A DNA stretch of 64,000 nt. It comes from Anaerobiospirillum thomasii (GTDB taxonomy: Bacteria > Pseudomonadota > Gammaproteobacteria > Enterobacterales > Succinivibrionaceae). The DNA is taken from positions 574,001 through 638,000 of the forward strand of contig NZ_UAPU01000007.1 of assembly GCF_900445255.1 (NCBI RefSeq). The letters are read 5' to 3'. Shown here piece after piece: positions 26,478-35,538 of the stretch. Position numbers and translations under genes: made by a program. The notes beneath the pieces were generated by a model. It was not told the origin of the DNA. It was given only the letters and a program-made list of their open reading frames with translations, and ran no database searches. Within the stretch, counting starts at the first letter, position 1; the number at the start of each line of letters is the position of its first letter.

Positions 26478-27662
26478 TTAATCAAGATTTAAATATAAGA
26501 CAGCACTCTTTATGGCAATAGTGGCAAAGGCAATTTTAGATAAGGCACTTGCCATAAATACATCTTTGACAAAGGCGTCATCGTCGGCATCTAAGGTAAG
26601 ACTGTACTCGTTTTTAGTGCAGATGATATTATCAAGGCGCTTTTGCAGATCCACAAAAGCACTTTGTGCCAGGGCAAGCTCATGCATCAGGAATTTGCCA
26701 TTTGACAGATTGGCTGATTTTTGTGTGCAGCACTCTAAAAAAGCATTTTGCATGGCACACATTCTGTCAACAGAGAGCTTGGCCAGTGTCAGATAATAGA
26801 AGTTATGGGTAATGCGATACAGACCCAGCATGTTTTCCATATCATAGCAGGCACGTATATAGGTCTTTTCAGTTGAGCACTTTTTGTCTAGAAGATGACG
26901 TATGACATTGCGGGCTCTGTCCTTTATAAGACGCATATTCTCCTGTGCAAGTATTCTGTTGCAGATACGCTCGCTGCCCTGCAGACTCTGAGCCTTTGTA
27001 AGCATACCGCGGCAGAACAGATAGTCTTTAAAGTGCAGACTCTTTGAGAGCTTGGAGTATGGATCGGTAGTAATTGGAATATTGTTGTCACTTAGGGTTT
27101 TGACAATGCTCTGCAATGTCATATACAGATTCTTTTCATCACCGCTAAAGCTCTTTATTTCAATCTCAAGCTCATGAATAGGCAGCACGCCATCCTGCAG
27201 TACTATGTCGCCCTCGTCCTTGGCAAATTCATAAATGCCTGTTTCATTTTCAAAGAGGAAATAGGAGCGCTCAAATTTAATATAGGCAATCTCACCAATC
27301 TCTTTTGAGAGCAGATCATTTTCCTGTAAAAACAGTTGTACAGGCAGAGGGAAACGCTCAAGCGGCGGCTTTTTATAAACCTCCATCAAAGGCACATTGT
27401 ATTCAGCTCTCTGATGCAGTGAACTGCCCTGCTTCTTGCTGACCTTAAGGGTCATTTCAGTATAGGCATTAGCCTGTCTTATGCGCAGTCCTGCCTTGTT
27501 GGCTGTAAAATCACCATCTTCATTGTCAAAATAGGTATTGGCAAGATTATCAGTTTTGATCTCGCCCACCTTGCCTATCTTGGCGAGCACATCGTGCAGA
27601 TACTCAATACTGACATTATCTGCAAGGGCAAATTTAAGTTCTATTTCCTGATTATTACTCAT
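26478..27662 (-). CDS. ygiF: CYTH-domain triphosphatase YgiF-like
   Basis: 394 residues. The N-terminal CYTH domain opens with the diagnostic ExExK motif, QEIELKFAL, and continues with TYFDNEDGDF, then AGLRIRQ and a HELEIEIK strand; these side chains hold triphosphate and metal in the tunnel fold. The C-terminal ~190 residues are helical, as in the CHAD domain, though more diverged. E. coli YgiF hydrolyses inorganic triphosphate. The gene is directly upstream of glnE with a 2-bp gap, a conserved operon. Confidence 0.9.
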   Translation of the reverse strand: MSNNQEIELKFALADNVSIEYLHDVLAKIGKVGEIKTDNLANTYFDNEDGDFTANKAGLRIRQANAYTEMTLKVSKKQGSSLHQRAEYNVPLMEVYKKPPLERFPLPVQLFLQENDLLSKEIGEIAYIKFERSYFLFENETGIYEFAKDEGDIVLQDGVLPIHELEIEIKSFSGDEKNLYMTLQSIVKTLSDNNIPITTDPYSKLSKSLHFKDYLFCRGMLTKAQSLQGSERICNRILAQENMRLIKDRARNVIRHLLDKKCSTEKTYIRACYDMENMLGLYRITHNFYYLTLAKLSVDRMCAMQNAFLECCTQKSANLSNGKFLMHELALAQSAFVDLQKRLDNIICTKNEYSLTLDADDDAFVKDVFMASALSKIAFATIAIKSAVLYLNLD

Positions 27663-28045
27663 ATATAAACCATCTTAAAATTTATAAATTATTGAACAAA
27701 ACTGCATATTATGACAGTTGTCTTATACCTGCAAAAATGCCTTGCAGAACTGACATGATATAGGCTAGGTGTGCATAAAATAATATATACAATTACCTAC
27801 ACAAATTTGCTTTGTATTACTTTCTATTCTAATGCAACTATATGATTAAAACCACTTTTATAGGTTTTATATTGGATCTTAGGCACAATCTGCAGCTCCT
27901 TTGATACTGCCTTTATGACATTATCAGCCAACCTTTGTATATAAAATCAGTCTGCGTCCCTTTTTATCTTTTATAACTGTAAAGTATGTAGAGCCAATTT
28001 TTATATCTGAGTTAAATTTTTGCATACAGCATCTGTCCTTTATAA
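27663..28045. other. Intergenic stretch upstream of ygiF, reaching IS-B copy 2
   Basis: About 380 bp without an intact gene. It should contain the ygiF-glnE promoter near 27670-27760 and holds the decayed small frame listed separately. It ends with TTATAA (28040-28045), the target duplication of IS-B copy 2. Confidence 0.4.
27829..28025 (-). pseudogene. Possible decayed small gene
   Basis: A leftward frame starts MQKFNSDIKIGSTYFTVIKD and stops after LYTKVG; the next frame goes on ADNVIKAVSKELQIVPKIQ and ends HIVALE with TAG. One frameshift would join the parts into about 65 residues. I do not recognise it. It could be chance. Confidence 0.25.
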
Positions 28046-29952
28046 CCTAGATCCCGTAATTTAATATAGGGTATCACTTAAAGTAGTGTCAAGCCAAAAA
28101 CTGAGGGTCGGCACTACCCCTTCTTTATATCTAAGAAACTTATAGGGATGTTAAGAGTCTCTACTAGCTCTTTCTGTTGCTTTGAAAGGGAGCTTGTTAG
28201 AACCCAGCTTTCCCCATATTTTCTACAGGTAATGTCAGATAACCGAGCAATAGCACTATCTAAACCAATACGAGAGATCTTTAGATAAGGTCTTAGCTTG
28301 TTATCAAGCATGCGTCGAATAATAAGCGCAATGAAGGCTATAAACAACTTGCCGTATATGCTTTCTTGACTCTTAACCTCGAGTCTTTCATAGAGAATAT
28401 CGTTCTTGAAGACACTGAAAGCTTTCTCAACGCAATCTTTAGCTCTATAGATATCAAGCACCTCTTGTGGCGATAAATCATTGCGTGTACAGAACAAAGC
28501 AAAACATCCACAAAGTTCCAGGATCTCAGAGTAGTGCTTTTCCTTGATCTCAAAACTTAAAATCTCGTTCTTTTCATTTACATTAATATGAAAGAGCTGA
28601 GAGTATTGCTTGTACCTATTTGGACCAAGGCGAGTTGCAGATCTTAACTCTTCACTAATTTTAGATACATACGAGCTCAAAGATGCTTCATCTCTTGAGG
28701 TTGAAAGTGGAGACTTATACATCATAAGTCTTGTATTTATGCGGCCAATATTGTAGTCCTTAACAGAGCAGCGTATAGTCTCATCACTGCGCTGAATAAG
28801 GATTGTATTTTCTGATAATGGATTTCGTCTCCAGTTCAAAACCTGTTCTCTAATGTCCTTGCAGAAGTCAAGAGGAGCACCAACAATAAAGTCACAGCCA
28901 TGAGCTCTTGCATTATCAAGAGCGTCCCCAACAGCAAAACCTCCATCAATTACCAATGTTATAGGTACATCTAACTTAAGACCATTAGCTTTGGCCTGCT
29001 CTAAAACATATGGCAGATTTGTAAAATCATTAATTGAGCCATTGTAACAACTGAAATAAACAGGCAACTTGCGTTGAATGGTGCAAAACATACCTACATT
29101 TACTTGAGGAAGTCTTTCTTTATCGCGATTATATCCCCATGCAACCATAGGTAATGAAGTGGAGTAGTTTGATATCGATGTGACGTCATAGCAAATGCAG
29201 TCATCGGCACAACAGTACTTGATCCAGTCTTGAAAGAAATCATTGCACTCAACAAGGCTAATACTACGATAAAGCTGACTTAAAGCCTGAGAGGATATCA
29301 CGCTGTCAGTAAAGCACATGTGTTTATCTGTAAAGTGATCAATGTTTGAAAGCCCACCAGGAGCACTAGCTGCAAAGAAGGATGCTACAGCAAGGATCTT
29401 GTTAGCCATGGACTCTCCAAATGCGTTCCTAAGCATCACATCAAGAGAATACTCTTTTGCAATAGAATGGCAGGCCAAGGTATATCCAAAAGACGTAATG
29501 TTTGCTTTACGTGCCGGCGCTGTAGATATATCTTTACAAGGCCGTCCAGGACCTTTTACAGTTGAGACTTTAGGAAGTGGGATTTTAAAAAAAGAGTAGT
29601 AGTTCTCATTTGGATGAAAAGTTTTAATTCCCTCAATATCTTCATTGCTTATCTTGCCAATTAAAAGTCTATCATGCTTAAGCTTACCATCAACGCGATA
29701 GCTCTTAATGCGATACTTTACATAGGTCTGGCCTTTTTTTTGCCTATGAAGCTCATATCTAGAGTCATTAGGTAAAGATATAGAAACATCAGTGTACAGC
29801 ATATATGATACTCCATTAAATATATTTATAGGGTATCATAAAGTGCATAAAAAAACTAGCATATAAGTCTCAAAATCGCTTGTTTATGCTAGTTTTATGG
29901 TATTATAACGCTACCCCATTATGTTACCCTATAATTAATTTGGGGATTTAGG
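28046..29952 (-). mobile_element. IS-B copy 2, 1907 bp
   Basis: Same length and, by eye, same sequence as 18670-20576 but in the opposite orientation. Ends CCTAGATCCC and, inverted, CCTAAATCCC. A 6-bp duplication TTATAA flanks it (28040-28045 and 29953-29958). It is inserted between ygiF and ygiM and breaks no recognisable gene. It contains the inverted insulating hairpin near 29848-29896. Confidence 0.93.
28114..29802 (-). CDS. IS-B transposase (IS1634-type DDE), copy 2
   Basis: 562 residues, identical in protein sequence to copy 1 at 18820-20508, with the same DDE residues (CICYDVTS, LVIDGGFAVG, AKDCVEKAF). A full identical pair in inverted orientation 7.5 kb apart makes this DNA segment a candidate for inversion by homologous recombination. 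Confidence 0.92.
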   Translation of the reverse strand: MLYTDVSISLPNDSRYELHRQKKGQTYVKYRIKSYRVDGKLKHDRLLIGKISNEDIEGIKTFHPNENYYSFFKIPLPKVSTVKGPGRPCKDISTAPARKANITSFGYTLACHSIAKEYSLDVMLRNAFGESMANKILAVASFFAASAPGGLSNIDHFTDKHMCFTDSVISSQALSQLYRSISLVECNDFFQDWIKYCCADDCICYDVTSISNYSTSLPMVAWGYNRDKERLPQVNVGMFCTIQRKLPVYFSCYNGSINDFTNLPYVLEQAKANGLKLDVPITLVIDGGFAVGDALDNARAHGCDFIVGAPLDFCKDIREQVLNWRRNPLSENTILIQRSDETIRCSVKDYNIGRINTRLMMYKSPLSTSRDEASLSSYVSKISEELRSATRLGPNRYKQYSQLFHINVNEKNEILSFEIKEKHYSEILELCGCFALFCTRNDLSPQEVLDIYRAKDCVEKAFSVFKNDILYERLEVKSQESIYGKLFIAFIALIIRRMLDNKLRPYLKISRIGLDSAIARLSDITCRKYGESWVLTSSLSKQQKELVETLNIPISFLDIKKG

Positions 29953-30072
29953 TTATAAGGCAAAGCCGTACAACTTTATTTTTAATTTTATAAAGCTGTA
30001 TAAATCTGTTAAGATGTTGTGTACTTTAAGATATTAACTTACTTTTTATTACAATAGATTCTGAGGTTTGAA

Positions 30073-30750
30073 GTGAAGCGGTTTTGTGCATTTAGCCTTA
30101 TCTGTGCATCAGTGCTGTCCCTGACTGTAGGCTCTAATGCCTGGTCACAAGAGCAGACAGAGGATAATACAGCTCTTGATGTACAGGAGTTTAAAGAAGG
30201 TGACAGTATCTATGTAACTGACGCCGTCAAAGTCTGGACCAGATCAGGCCCTAGCACCAATCACAGAGTAACAGGTGCCAGAATTCCTGGTGATGCCATG
30301 AGCTTTGTACGCTACAGCGCTGATAAAAAATATGCCGAGCTGACCTTCAACGGCGATACCTTCTGGATGAGCGTGGAAAATCTTCAGTCACAGCCATCTG
30401 GCTATACCAAGGATGCCATGTATAAAAAAGAGCTTGAGGATTTACGCTACAAGCTTGAAAACTATGATAATGAATTAAGCCGTGAACTTAAAAATGCCAC
30501 CAAGAAGCTTGAAAAGCTGACTGCTGAAAATGCCGGCATGAAAGAGGCCATTGCCCAGAAAGATGAGACCATTGCCTCATTAGATGAAACCAGACGTGAG
30601 TATGCAGACAGGCTGCAGACCAAAGAGCTTGATATGCAGATGCGCTGGTGGACTCAAGGTGCCTTAATTGCTCTGTGCGGTGCTATAGCAGGTGCGCTCT
30701 TTATCTTTATTCCAAGACCTACCCGCGCCAAAAGACGTGACAGATTCTAA
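30073..30750 (+). CDS. ygiM: YgiM-like SH3-domain membrane protein
   Basis: 225 residues, starting at GTG 30073 (GAGG upstream). A signal peptide ends near SNAWSQ. A bacterial SH3 domain follows, residues ~45-110, with IYVTDAVKVWTRSGPSTNH and AELTFNGDTFWM. Next come a coiled coil (residues ~120-190) and one C-terminal membrane helix (GALIALCGAIAGALFIFI) with a basic RPTRAKRRDRF end. This is the TIGR04211-type layout. The signal plus C-terminal helix puts it in the periplasm, anchored to the inner membrane. In E. coli ygiM also neighbours ygiF; here IS-B has come between. Confidence 0.9.
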   Translation: MKRFCAFSLICASVLSLTVGSNAWSQEQTEDNTALDVQEFKEGDSIYVTDAVKVWTRSGPSTNHRVTGARIPGDAMSFVRYSADKKYAELTFNGDTFWMSVENLQSQPSGYTKDAMYKKELEDLRYKLENYDNELSRELKNATKKLEKLTAENAGMKEAIAQKDETIASLDETRREYADRLQTKELDMQMRWWTQGALIALCGAIAGALFIFIPRPTRAKRRDRF

Positions 30751-30770
30751 AATCCGTTTTATACAGTTTT

Positions 30771-30796
30771 AAAAAAGGCCTCATATGAGGCCTTTT
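30771..30796. terminator. Bidirectional terminator between ygiM and galK
   Basis: AAAAAAGGCCTCATATGAGGCCTTTT: a GC-rich hairpin with A and T runs, between two convergent genes. Confidence 0.85.
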
Positions 30797-30805
30797 GCTT
30801 AAATA

Positions 30806-31960
30806 TTATAGAAGTTGAAAACTTGCACCGTCTGTAGCATGAGTTGCAAAAATTGTAGCCTTGCGGCCTGCAATCTTCTCATACTTCTCATCAATGGCCT
30901 TAGTTACTGCCTCAACCTTTGATGGCTCAACTACAGCAACAACGCTGCCGCCAAAGCCGCCGCCTGTCATTCTTACAGCAGCATCCTCACCAATAGCCTC
31001 ACGTATAATCTCAACTAAGGCATCGATCTCCTTGATGGTAATCTCAAAGTCATCACGCATTGACACGTGTGAGGCATACATAAGCTTGGCAAGACGCTTC
31101 AAATCGCCTTTTGAGAAGGCATCTACAGCCTCAATCACTCTGTCATCCTCGGTAATGACGTGACGTGCTCTTCTGAAGGTTACATCATCAAGCTCAGCCT
31201 TTTTAGCCTCAAGCATTTCCATGGTGGCATCACGCAGAGCTTTGACGCCTAAAACCTGTGCAGCCTTTTCACACTGCTCGCGTCTTTCATTGTACTCACC
31301 GCCAACAAGAGCATGTTTTACATTTGAGTTTACAATCAAGACCTCAAGTGACTCCGGTACCGGTACCTGCTCAAGCTTTAAGGAGCGGCAGTCAATCTTT
31401 AAAGCGCAGTTTTTATGACCGCAGGCTGATATGGTCTGATCCATAATGCCACACTTGCAGCCGATAAAGGCCTCGGCAGCCTGACCTATAAGGGCAATAT
31501 CCTGCAAGGCAATATTAAGGCCGTAGGCTTTTGACAGCAGATTGCCAAAACATACCTCAAGAGAGGCTGATGATGACAGACCTGCACCTAATGGCACATC
31601 ACCGCAGATAACAATATCAAGACCGCCAAATTTATAGCCCTTTTCACAGATGAGCTTTACAACACCGCGCAGATAGTTGCTCCAGGTCTTGCTCTCATGC
31701 TTGTCCATATTGGCTGTGATTTCAAACTCATCACAGTCGCCGTTTATATCAAGGGCCAGAGCATTGATCTTGTTATCATCTCTTTTAGCAGCGGCAATGG
31801 CTGTACCAAACTTAATGGCACAAGGCAGTACAAAACCGTCATTATAGTCAGTATGCTCACCTATAAGATTGACACGACCTGGTGCATAAGAGAGCATTGT
31901 AGGATCTTTCTTAAAATGCTCTTTAAAGGCCTCTATAGCTTTGTGCTTTACATCAGTCAT
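30806..31960 (-). CDS. galK: Galactokinase
   Basis: 384 residues, the normal length. GHMP-kinase motifs: GRVNLIGEHTDYNDGFVLP (galactokinase signature, residues ~27-45), PLGAGLSSSASLEV (ATP-binding) and MTGGGFGGSVVAVV near the C-terminus. It phosphorylates galactose to galactose-1-phosphate, the first Leloir step. Last gene of the leftward galE-galT-galK operon, 9 bp after galT. The presence of all three genes predicts full galactose use. Confidence 0.97.
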   Translation of the reverse strand: MTDVKHKAIEAFKEHFKKDPTMLSYAPGRVNLIGEHTDYNDGFVLPCAIKFGTAIAAAKRDDNKINALALDINGDCDEFEITANMDKHESKTWSNYLRGVVKLICEKGYKFGGLDIVICGDVPLGAGLSSSASLEVCFGNLLSKAYGLNIALQDIALIGQAAEAFIGCKCGIMDQTISACGHKNCALKIDCRSLKLEQVPVPESLEVLIVNSNVKHALVGGEYNERREQCEKAAQVLGVKALRDATMEMLEAKKAELDDVTFRRARHVITEDDRVIEAVDAFSKGDLKRLAKLMYASHVSMRDDFEITIKEIDALVEIIREAIGEDAAVRMTGGGFGGSVVAVVEPSKVEAVTKAIDEKYEKIAGRKATIFATHATDGASFQLL

Positions 31961-31969
31961 AACAATCTC

Positions 31970-33010
31970 CTAGTTTTTGCTGTAGTGAACTTCACTTACA
32001 TTACGTAATCTGTCGGCAGCCTGCTCTGCTGTAAGGTCACGCTGCTTTTCTGCTAAAAGCTCAAATCCTGCCACAAACTTCTTGACAGTGGCTGAACGCA
32101 ACAGAGGTGGATAGTAATGGGCATGCATCTGCCACTCCTCATGCTCCTCACCGTCAGCAGGTGCATTGTGCCAGCCCATTGAGTATGGGAATGAGCACTC
32201 AAACAGATTGTCATAACGTGTTGTAAGCTTCTTGATGGCAAGAGCCAGATCATCGCGCTGTGCGTCATTTAACTGCGATATAGCATTGACCCTGAACTTA
32301 GGCAGTATCATGGTCTCAAATGGCCAGAAAGCCCAGTATGGAACCAAAGCCACAAAGTATTCAGTCTCACAGACTATACGCTCGCCCTTTTCAAGCTCCT
32401 GCTGTACATAGTCTAAAAGCAGTGGGCTGTTGTGTCTTGCATAGTATTCTTTTTGGGCCTTGAGCTCTTTTGAAATTTCCTCAGGCAGGAAGGAGCAGGC
32501 CCAAATCTGTCCATGTGGATGAGGATTGGAGCAGCCCATAATAGCACCTTTGTTCTCAAAGAGCTGTACATATTTATAGGTCTTTGACAGCTCCTCAAGC
32601 TCTGAGGCCCACAGATCTACAACTGATCTGATCTCGCCCTGCTCCATAACAGGCAGAGTCTTTGAGTGATCGGCACTAAAGCAGATAACCTTGGCTGTAC
32701 CGCGGGCTGGCTCAAGTTTAAACAGATCATTGCCCTCAGGACCATCTAATGGAGTATCTGGGGTCAATGCGGCAAAGTCGTTGGTAAAGACGAAATTGCT
32801 CTCATAGTCAGGGTTTACATCACCATTGACACGGGTATTGGTAGGACACAGATAGCACTTTGGATCATAGCTTGGCTTCTCCTCAACGGCTGCCTTTTCA
32901 GTCTGACCCTGCCATGGTCTTTTAGCTCTGTGTGGGGAGACTAAAATCCACTCGCCTGTCAGGGCATTGTATCTGCGGTGTGGGTGATCTAAAACGTCAA
33001 ACTTGCTCAT
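31970..33010 (-). CDS. galT: Galactose-1-phosphate uridylyltransferase
   Basis: 346 residues. The active site [10 protein letters not shown] carries the HPH triad with the uridylylated His; the N-terminal [26 protein letters not shown] block and the zinc-type Cys residues in CYLCP are also seen. It swaps UMP between UDP-glucose and galactose-1-phosphate. It lies 6 bp after galE and 9 bp before galK. Confidence 0.97.
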   Translation of the reverse strand: MSKFDVLDHPHRRYNALTGEWILVSPHRAKRPWQGQTEKAAVEEKPSYDPKCYLCPTNTRVNGDVNPDYESNFVFTNDFAALTPDTPLDGPEGNDLFKLEPARGTAKVICFSADHSKTLPVMEQGEIRSVVDLWASELEELSKTYKYVQLFENKGAIMGCSNPHPHGQIWACSFLPEEISKELKAQKEYYARHNSPLLLDYVQQELEKGERIVCETEYFVALVPYWAFWPFETMILPKFRVNAISQLNDAQRDDLALAIKKLTTRYDNLFECSFPYSMGWHNAPADGEEHEEWQMHAHYYPPLLRSATVKKFVAGFELLAEKQRDLTAEQAADRLRNVSEVHYSKN

Positions 33011-33016
33011 AGTATC

Positions 33017-34036
33017 TTAATCCTCGTAACCATTAGGGTTATTCTTCTGCCAGTTGTATGAATCTGCAGTCATGTCATCAAGGGTGAGCTCAGCCTTCCA
33101 GCCTAACTCCTCAAAAGCCTTCTTAGGATCGGCATAGCACTGTACCACGTCACCCTCACGGCGTGGGGCAAACTTGTGTGGCAGCTCGCGGCCTATGGCC
33201 TTGGAGAAGGCATTTACCATATCAAGTACGCTATAGCCAATACCTGTGCCTAAGTTGTAGATATGTACGCCTGCTTTATCAAGGCAGGTATTTAAAGCTG
33301 CAACGTGGCCTTTGGCCAGATCAACTACGTGAATGTAATCGCGGATGCAGGTGCCGTCCTTAGTTGGATAGTCATTGCCAAAAATATTTAAAATCGGCAG
33401 TTTGCCTACTGCAACCTGAGTCAGATATGGCATCAGGTTATTAGGAATACCCTTAGGATCCTCACCTATAAGTCCTGACTTGTGGGCACCTACAGGATTG
33501 AAGTAGCGCAGCAGTACAATTGACAGACTCTCATCTGATACAAATAACTCCTGAGCCATGTACTCAACATCTACCTTGGTCTGACCATATGGGCAGTTGG
33601 CTCTCTTGACAGGAGACTGCTCTGTAATTGGCACAACATCAGGCTCGCCGTAAACTGTAGCTGATGATGAGAAAATAAAGTTTTTGCAGCCATATTCTTT
33701 CATGACTGACAGCAGTACACGTGAGCCGTTGACATTGTTGTCATAGTACTCAAGAGGCTTTTTAACTGATTCGCCTACTGCCTTTAAACCTGCAAAATGA
33801 ATGACACCATCTATTTTATATGTCTCAAAAACCTGGCGCAGCTGATCTGCAACTCTGATATCGCCGCAGACAAATGGAATATTGCGTCCGCAGATTTTAT
33901 TAATGCGGGCAAGTGCTGCAGGCTTTGAATTACAGAAGTTATCAAAAATAATAGGATCATAACCGGCATTGACAAGCTCGATTACTGTATGACTGCCTAT
34001 ATAACCTGCACCGCCAGTGACTAAAATAGTGGCCAT
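33017..34036 (-). CDS. galE: UDP-glucose 4-epimerase
   Basis: The start MATILVTGGAGYIG at 34036 is chosen because CGAGGG stands 8-9 bp before it; the longer frame from 34069 would begin inside the operator. The protein is then 339 residues, the usual size. NAD-binding GGAGYIGSHT, catalytic SSATVYG and the YGQTK (YxxxK) pair are present. It interconverts UDP-galactose and UDP-glucose. First gene of the operon. Confidence 0.96.
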   Translation of the reverse strand: MATILVTGGAGYIGSHTVIELVNAGYDPIIFDNFCNSKPAALARINKICGRNIPFVCGDIRVADQLRQVFETYKIDGVIHFAGLKAVGESVKKPLEYYDNNVNGSRVLLSVMKEYGCKNFIFSSSATVYGEPDVVPITEQSPVKRANCPYGQTKVDVEYMAQELFVSDESLSIVLLRYFNPVGAHKSGLIGEDPKGIPNNLMPYLTQVAVGKLPILNIFGNDYPTKDGTCIRDYIHVVDLAKGHVAALNTCLDKAGVHIYNLGTGIGYSVLDMVNAFSKAIGRELPHKFAPRREGDVVQCYADPKKAFEELGWKAELTLDDMTADSYNWQKNNPNGYED

Positions 34037-34067
34037 AGAACAAACCCTCGAAGATAGGATAAAATAC

Positions 34068-34112
34068 ATAATGTAAACGTTTACATTATAATCTTATTAT
34101 CACTTTTTTCAA
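34068..34112 (-). promoter_or_regulatory. galETK promoter with overlapping GalR-type operator
   Basis: On the minus strand a -35 TTGAAA (34112-34107), 16-bp spacer and -10 TATAAT (34090-34085) form a near-consensus sigma-70 promoter. A perfect 22-bp palindrome (34068-34089) with core TGTAAACGTTTACA overlaps the -10. This is the LacI/GalR operator type. The GalR/GalS-like repressor at 43874-44887 is the obvious candidate to bind here. Confidence 0.85.
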
Positions 34113-34275
34113 TGTGCACAAACTCACACTTTAAAACTTTTTTACATTTTACTGATCTGTATGGAAATAAATTTTTATTTGTTTAAAGGATCAATTATAA
34201 ATGTGTGGTATTCAGATACTGTCAAAGCTCAAATACACTGTTTTTAAAGACATTTTATAAAAGCAGGCTGTGTCG

Positions 34276-35517
34276 CTATGTATCATAACAGCCTGTGGCA
34301 GGCAAAGAGTGTAAGGCACTGTAAGCCCTTTTTGATACAAGATTTGGGATGACAAGCTCAAGGGCATTTAACTGCGCACTCTTAATAGACACAAGGCCTG
34401 AGTAAAAAATAAGAGAGACCAGCTGCTCTGCCACATTATCACAGCCTTTTACATCAAGTTTTAGTGAATCTATGCTCTTTATAAAAGAGTGCTTATTAAA
34501 GACTGAGGCAATACCATCTGCTACCATACTATCTGCAGCACTGTCATCATTATGCTCAGTTACAAACTCAGATAAATATGAAGGAGTGATAGCTTTAATA
34601 TCTGTATTGTAACTTAACAGGCCCTGCTGTATCCTTTGGAGAAAATCAATAAGCAGTGCCGGATTGTACAGCTCGTTTTTACAGTTAAGATCAAAGCAGT
34701 AGCCACCATAATGCGCGCGCATACTCTCAACTAGTTTTGAATATGTGCAATGGATTGCATTGTCATTGCCCAAAGCGTACTTATTTGTCAGTATGCTTTG
34801 TATGTAATCTTTAAAATAAAGATCAAGATCCTGCTGTGTAAAGCCTGTCAGGGCTGCATACTCACTTTTAAAGCTTATATCGTGCATATTGTTAAAAGAG
34901 GCAAAGACTGTGCTGTCAGTAAAACGCAAAGATCCTGTAATAAAGATAAATTTAAATTTGTCACTGTAGCTTTTTATAACTGCATAGAAATTGCCAAGAC
35001 TTGCCGCATGACCTGCAAACAGATCTTTATTGCAAAGGGCCTGTGACAATGGCGCGTCATAATTGTCTATAAGTAAAACCACCTGTTTTTTTATACGGCT
35101 AAGCCCTGCATCAAGCACAGAGGCCAGTGACATATAGCTATCACAAAGATCAACGCCCTGCTCTTTAAAAAAGTCCTTAATCAGCTCTATATAAAAGGCT
35201 CTTTGACCTTTAATGTCAGATCCTGAGCCTTTAAATGCTGCAAAATCTATTAACAATACTGCATAGCTTTTATGTACTTGAAAGTTATGTGAAATGTTAA
35301 GGGCAGAGAAGTGCTCATGGCCTTTTACAAAAAGACATTGCATGGTGCTTAGCAAGGTAGTCTTGCCAAAACCTTTGGGGCGTATAAATAAGAATGGCCC
35401 TTTGTGCTGCACCAATGAACCTATTAGATCTGTTTTATCCACATAGATATAATTGTCATAGATCATATGCTCAAAGGAGCAGATATCAGCTGGCAGTCTT
35501 TTTTTACACACGTGCAT
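34276..35517 (-). CDS. AAA-ATPase-like family protein without the nuclease domain
   Basis: 413 residues. Walker A is the family form RPKGFGKTTLLS near residue 50, and Walker B is VVLLIDNYDAPL near residue 150; TGFTQQDLDLYF and the YGGYCF block match the family. It ends at about residue 410, without the PD-(D/E)XK nuclease domain found in the copies at 1-948 and 2961-4634. DNY replaces the usual DEYD in Walker B, so ATP hydrolysis may be weakened. It is 20 bp from hsdR on the same strand and may be cotranscribed with the restriction operon. Confidence 0.8.
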   Translation of the reverse strand: MHVCKKRLPADICSFEHMIYDNYIYVDKTDLIGSLVQHKGPFLFIRPKGFGKTTLLSTMQCLFVKGHEHFSALNISHNFQVHKSYAVLLIDFAAFKGSGSDIKGQRAFYIELIKDFFKEQGVDLCDSYMSLASVLDAGLSRIKKQVVLLIDNYDAPLSQALCNKDLFAGHAASLGNFYAVIKSYSDKFKFIFITGSLRFTDSTVFASFNNMHDISFKSEYAALTGFTQQDLDLYFKDYIQSILTNKYALGNDNAIHCTYSKLVESMRAHYGGYCFDLNCKNELYNPALLIDFLQRIQQGLLSYNTDIKAITPSYLSEFVTEHNDDSAADSMVADGIASVFNKHSFIKSIDSLKLDVKGCDNVAEQLVSLIFYSGLVSIKSAQLNALELVIPNLVSKRAYSALHSLPATGCYDT

Positions 35518-35538
35518 TTTTATCCTGGTATATGCTCT

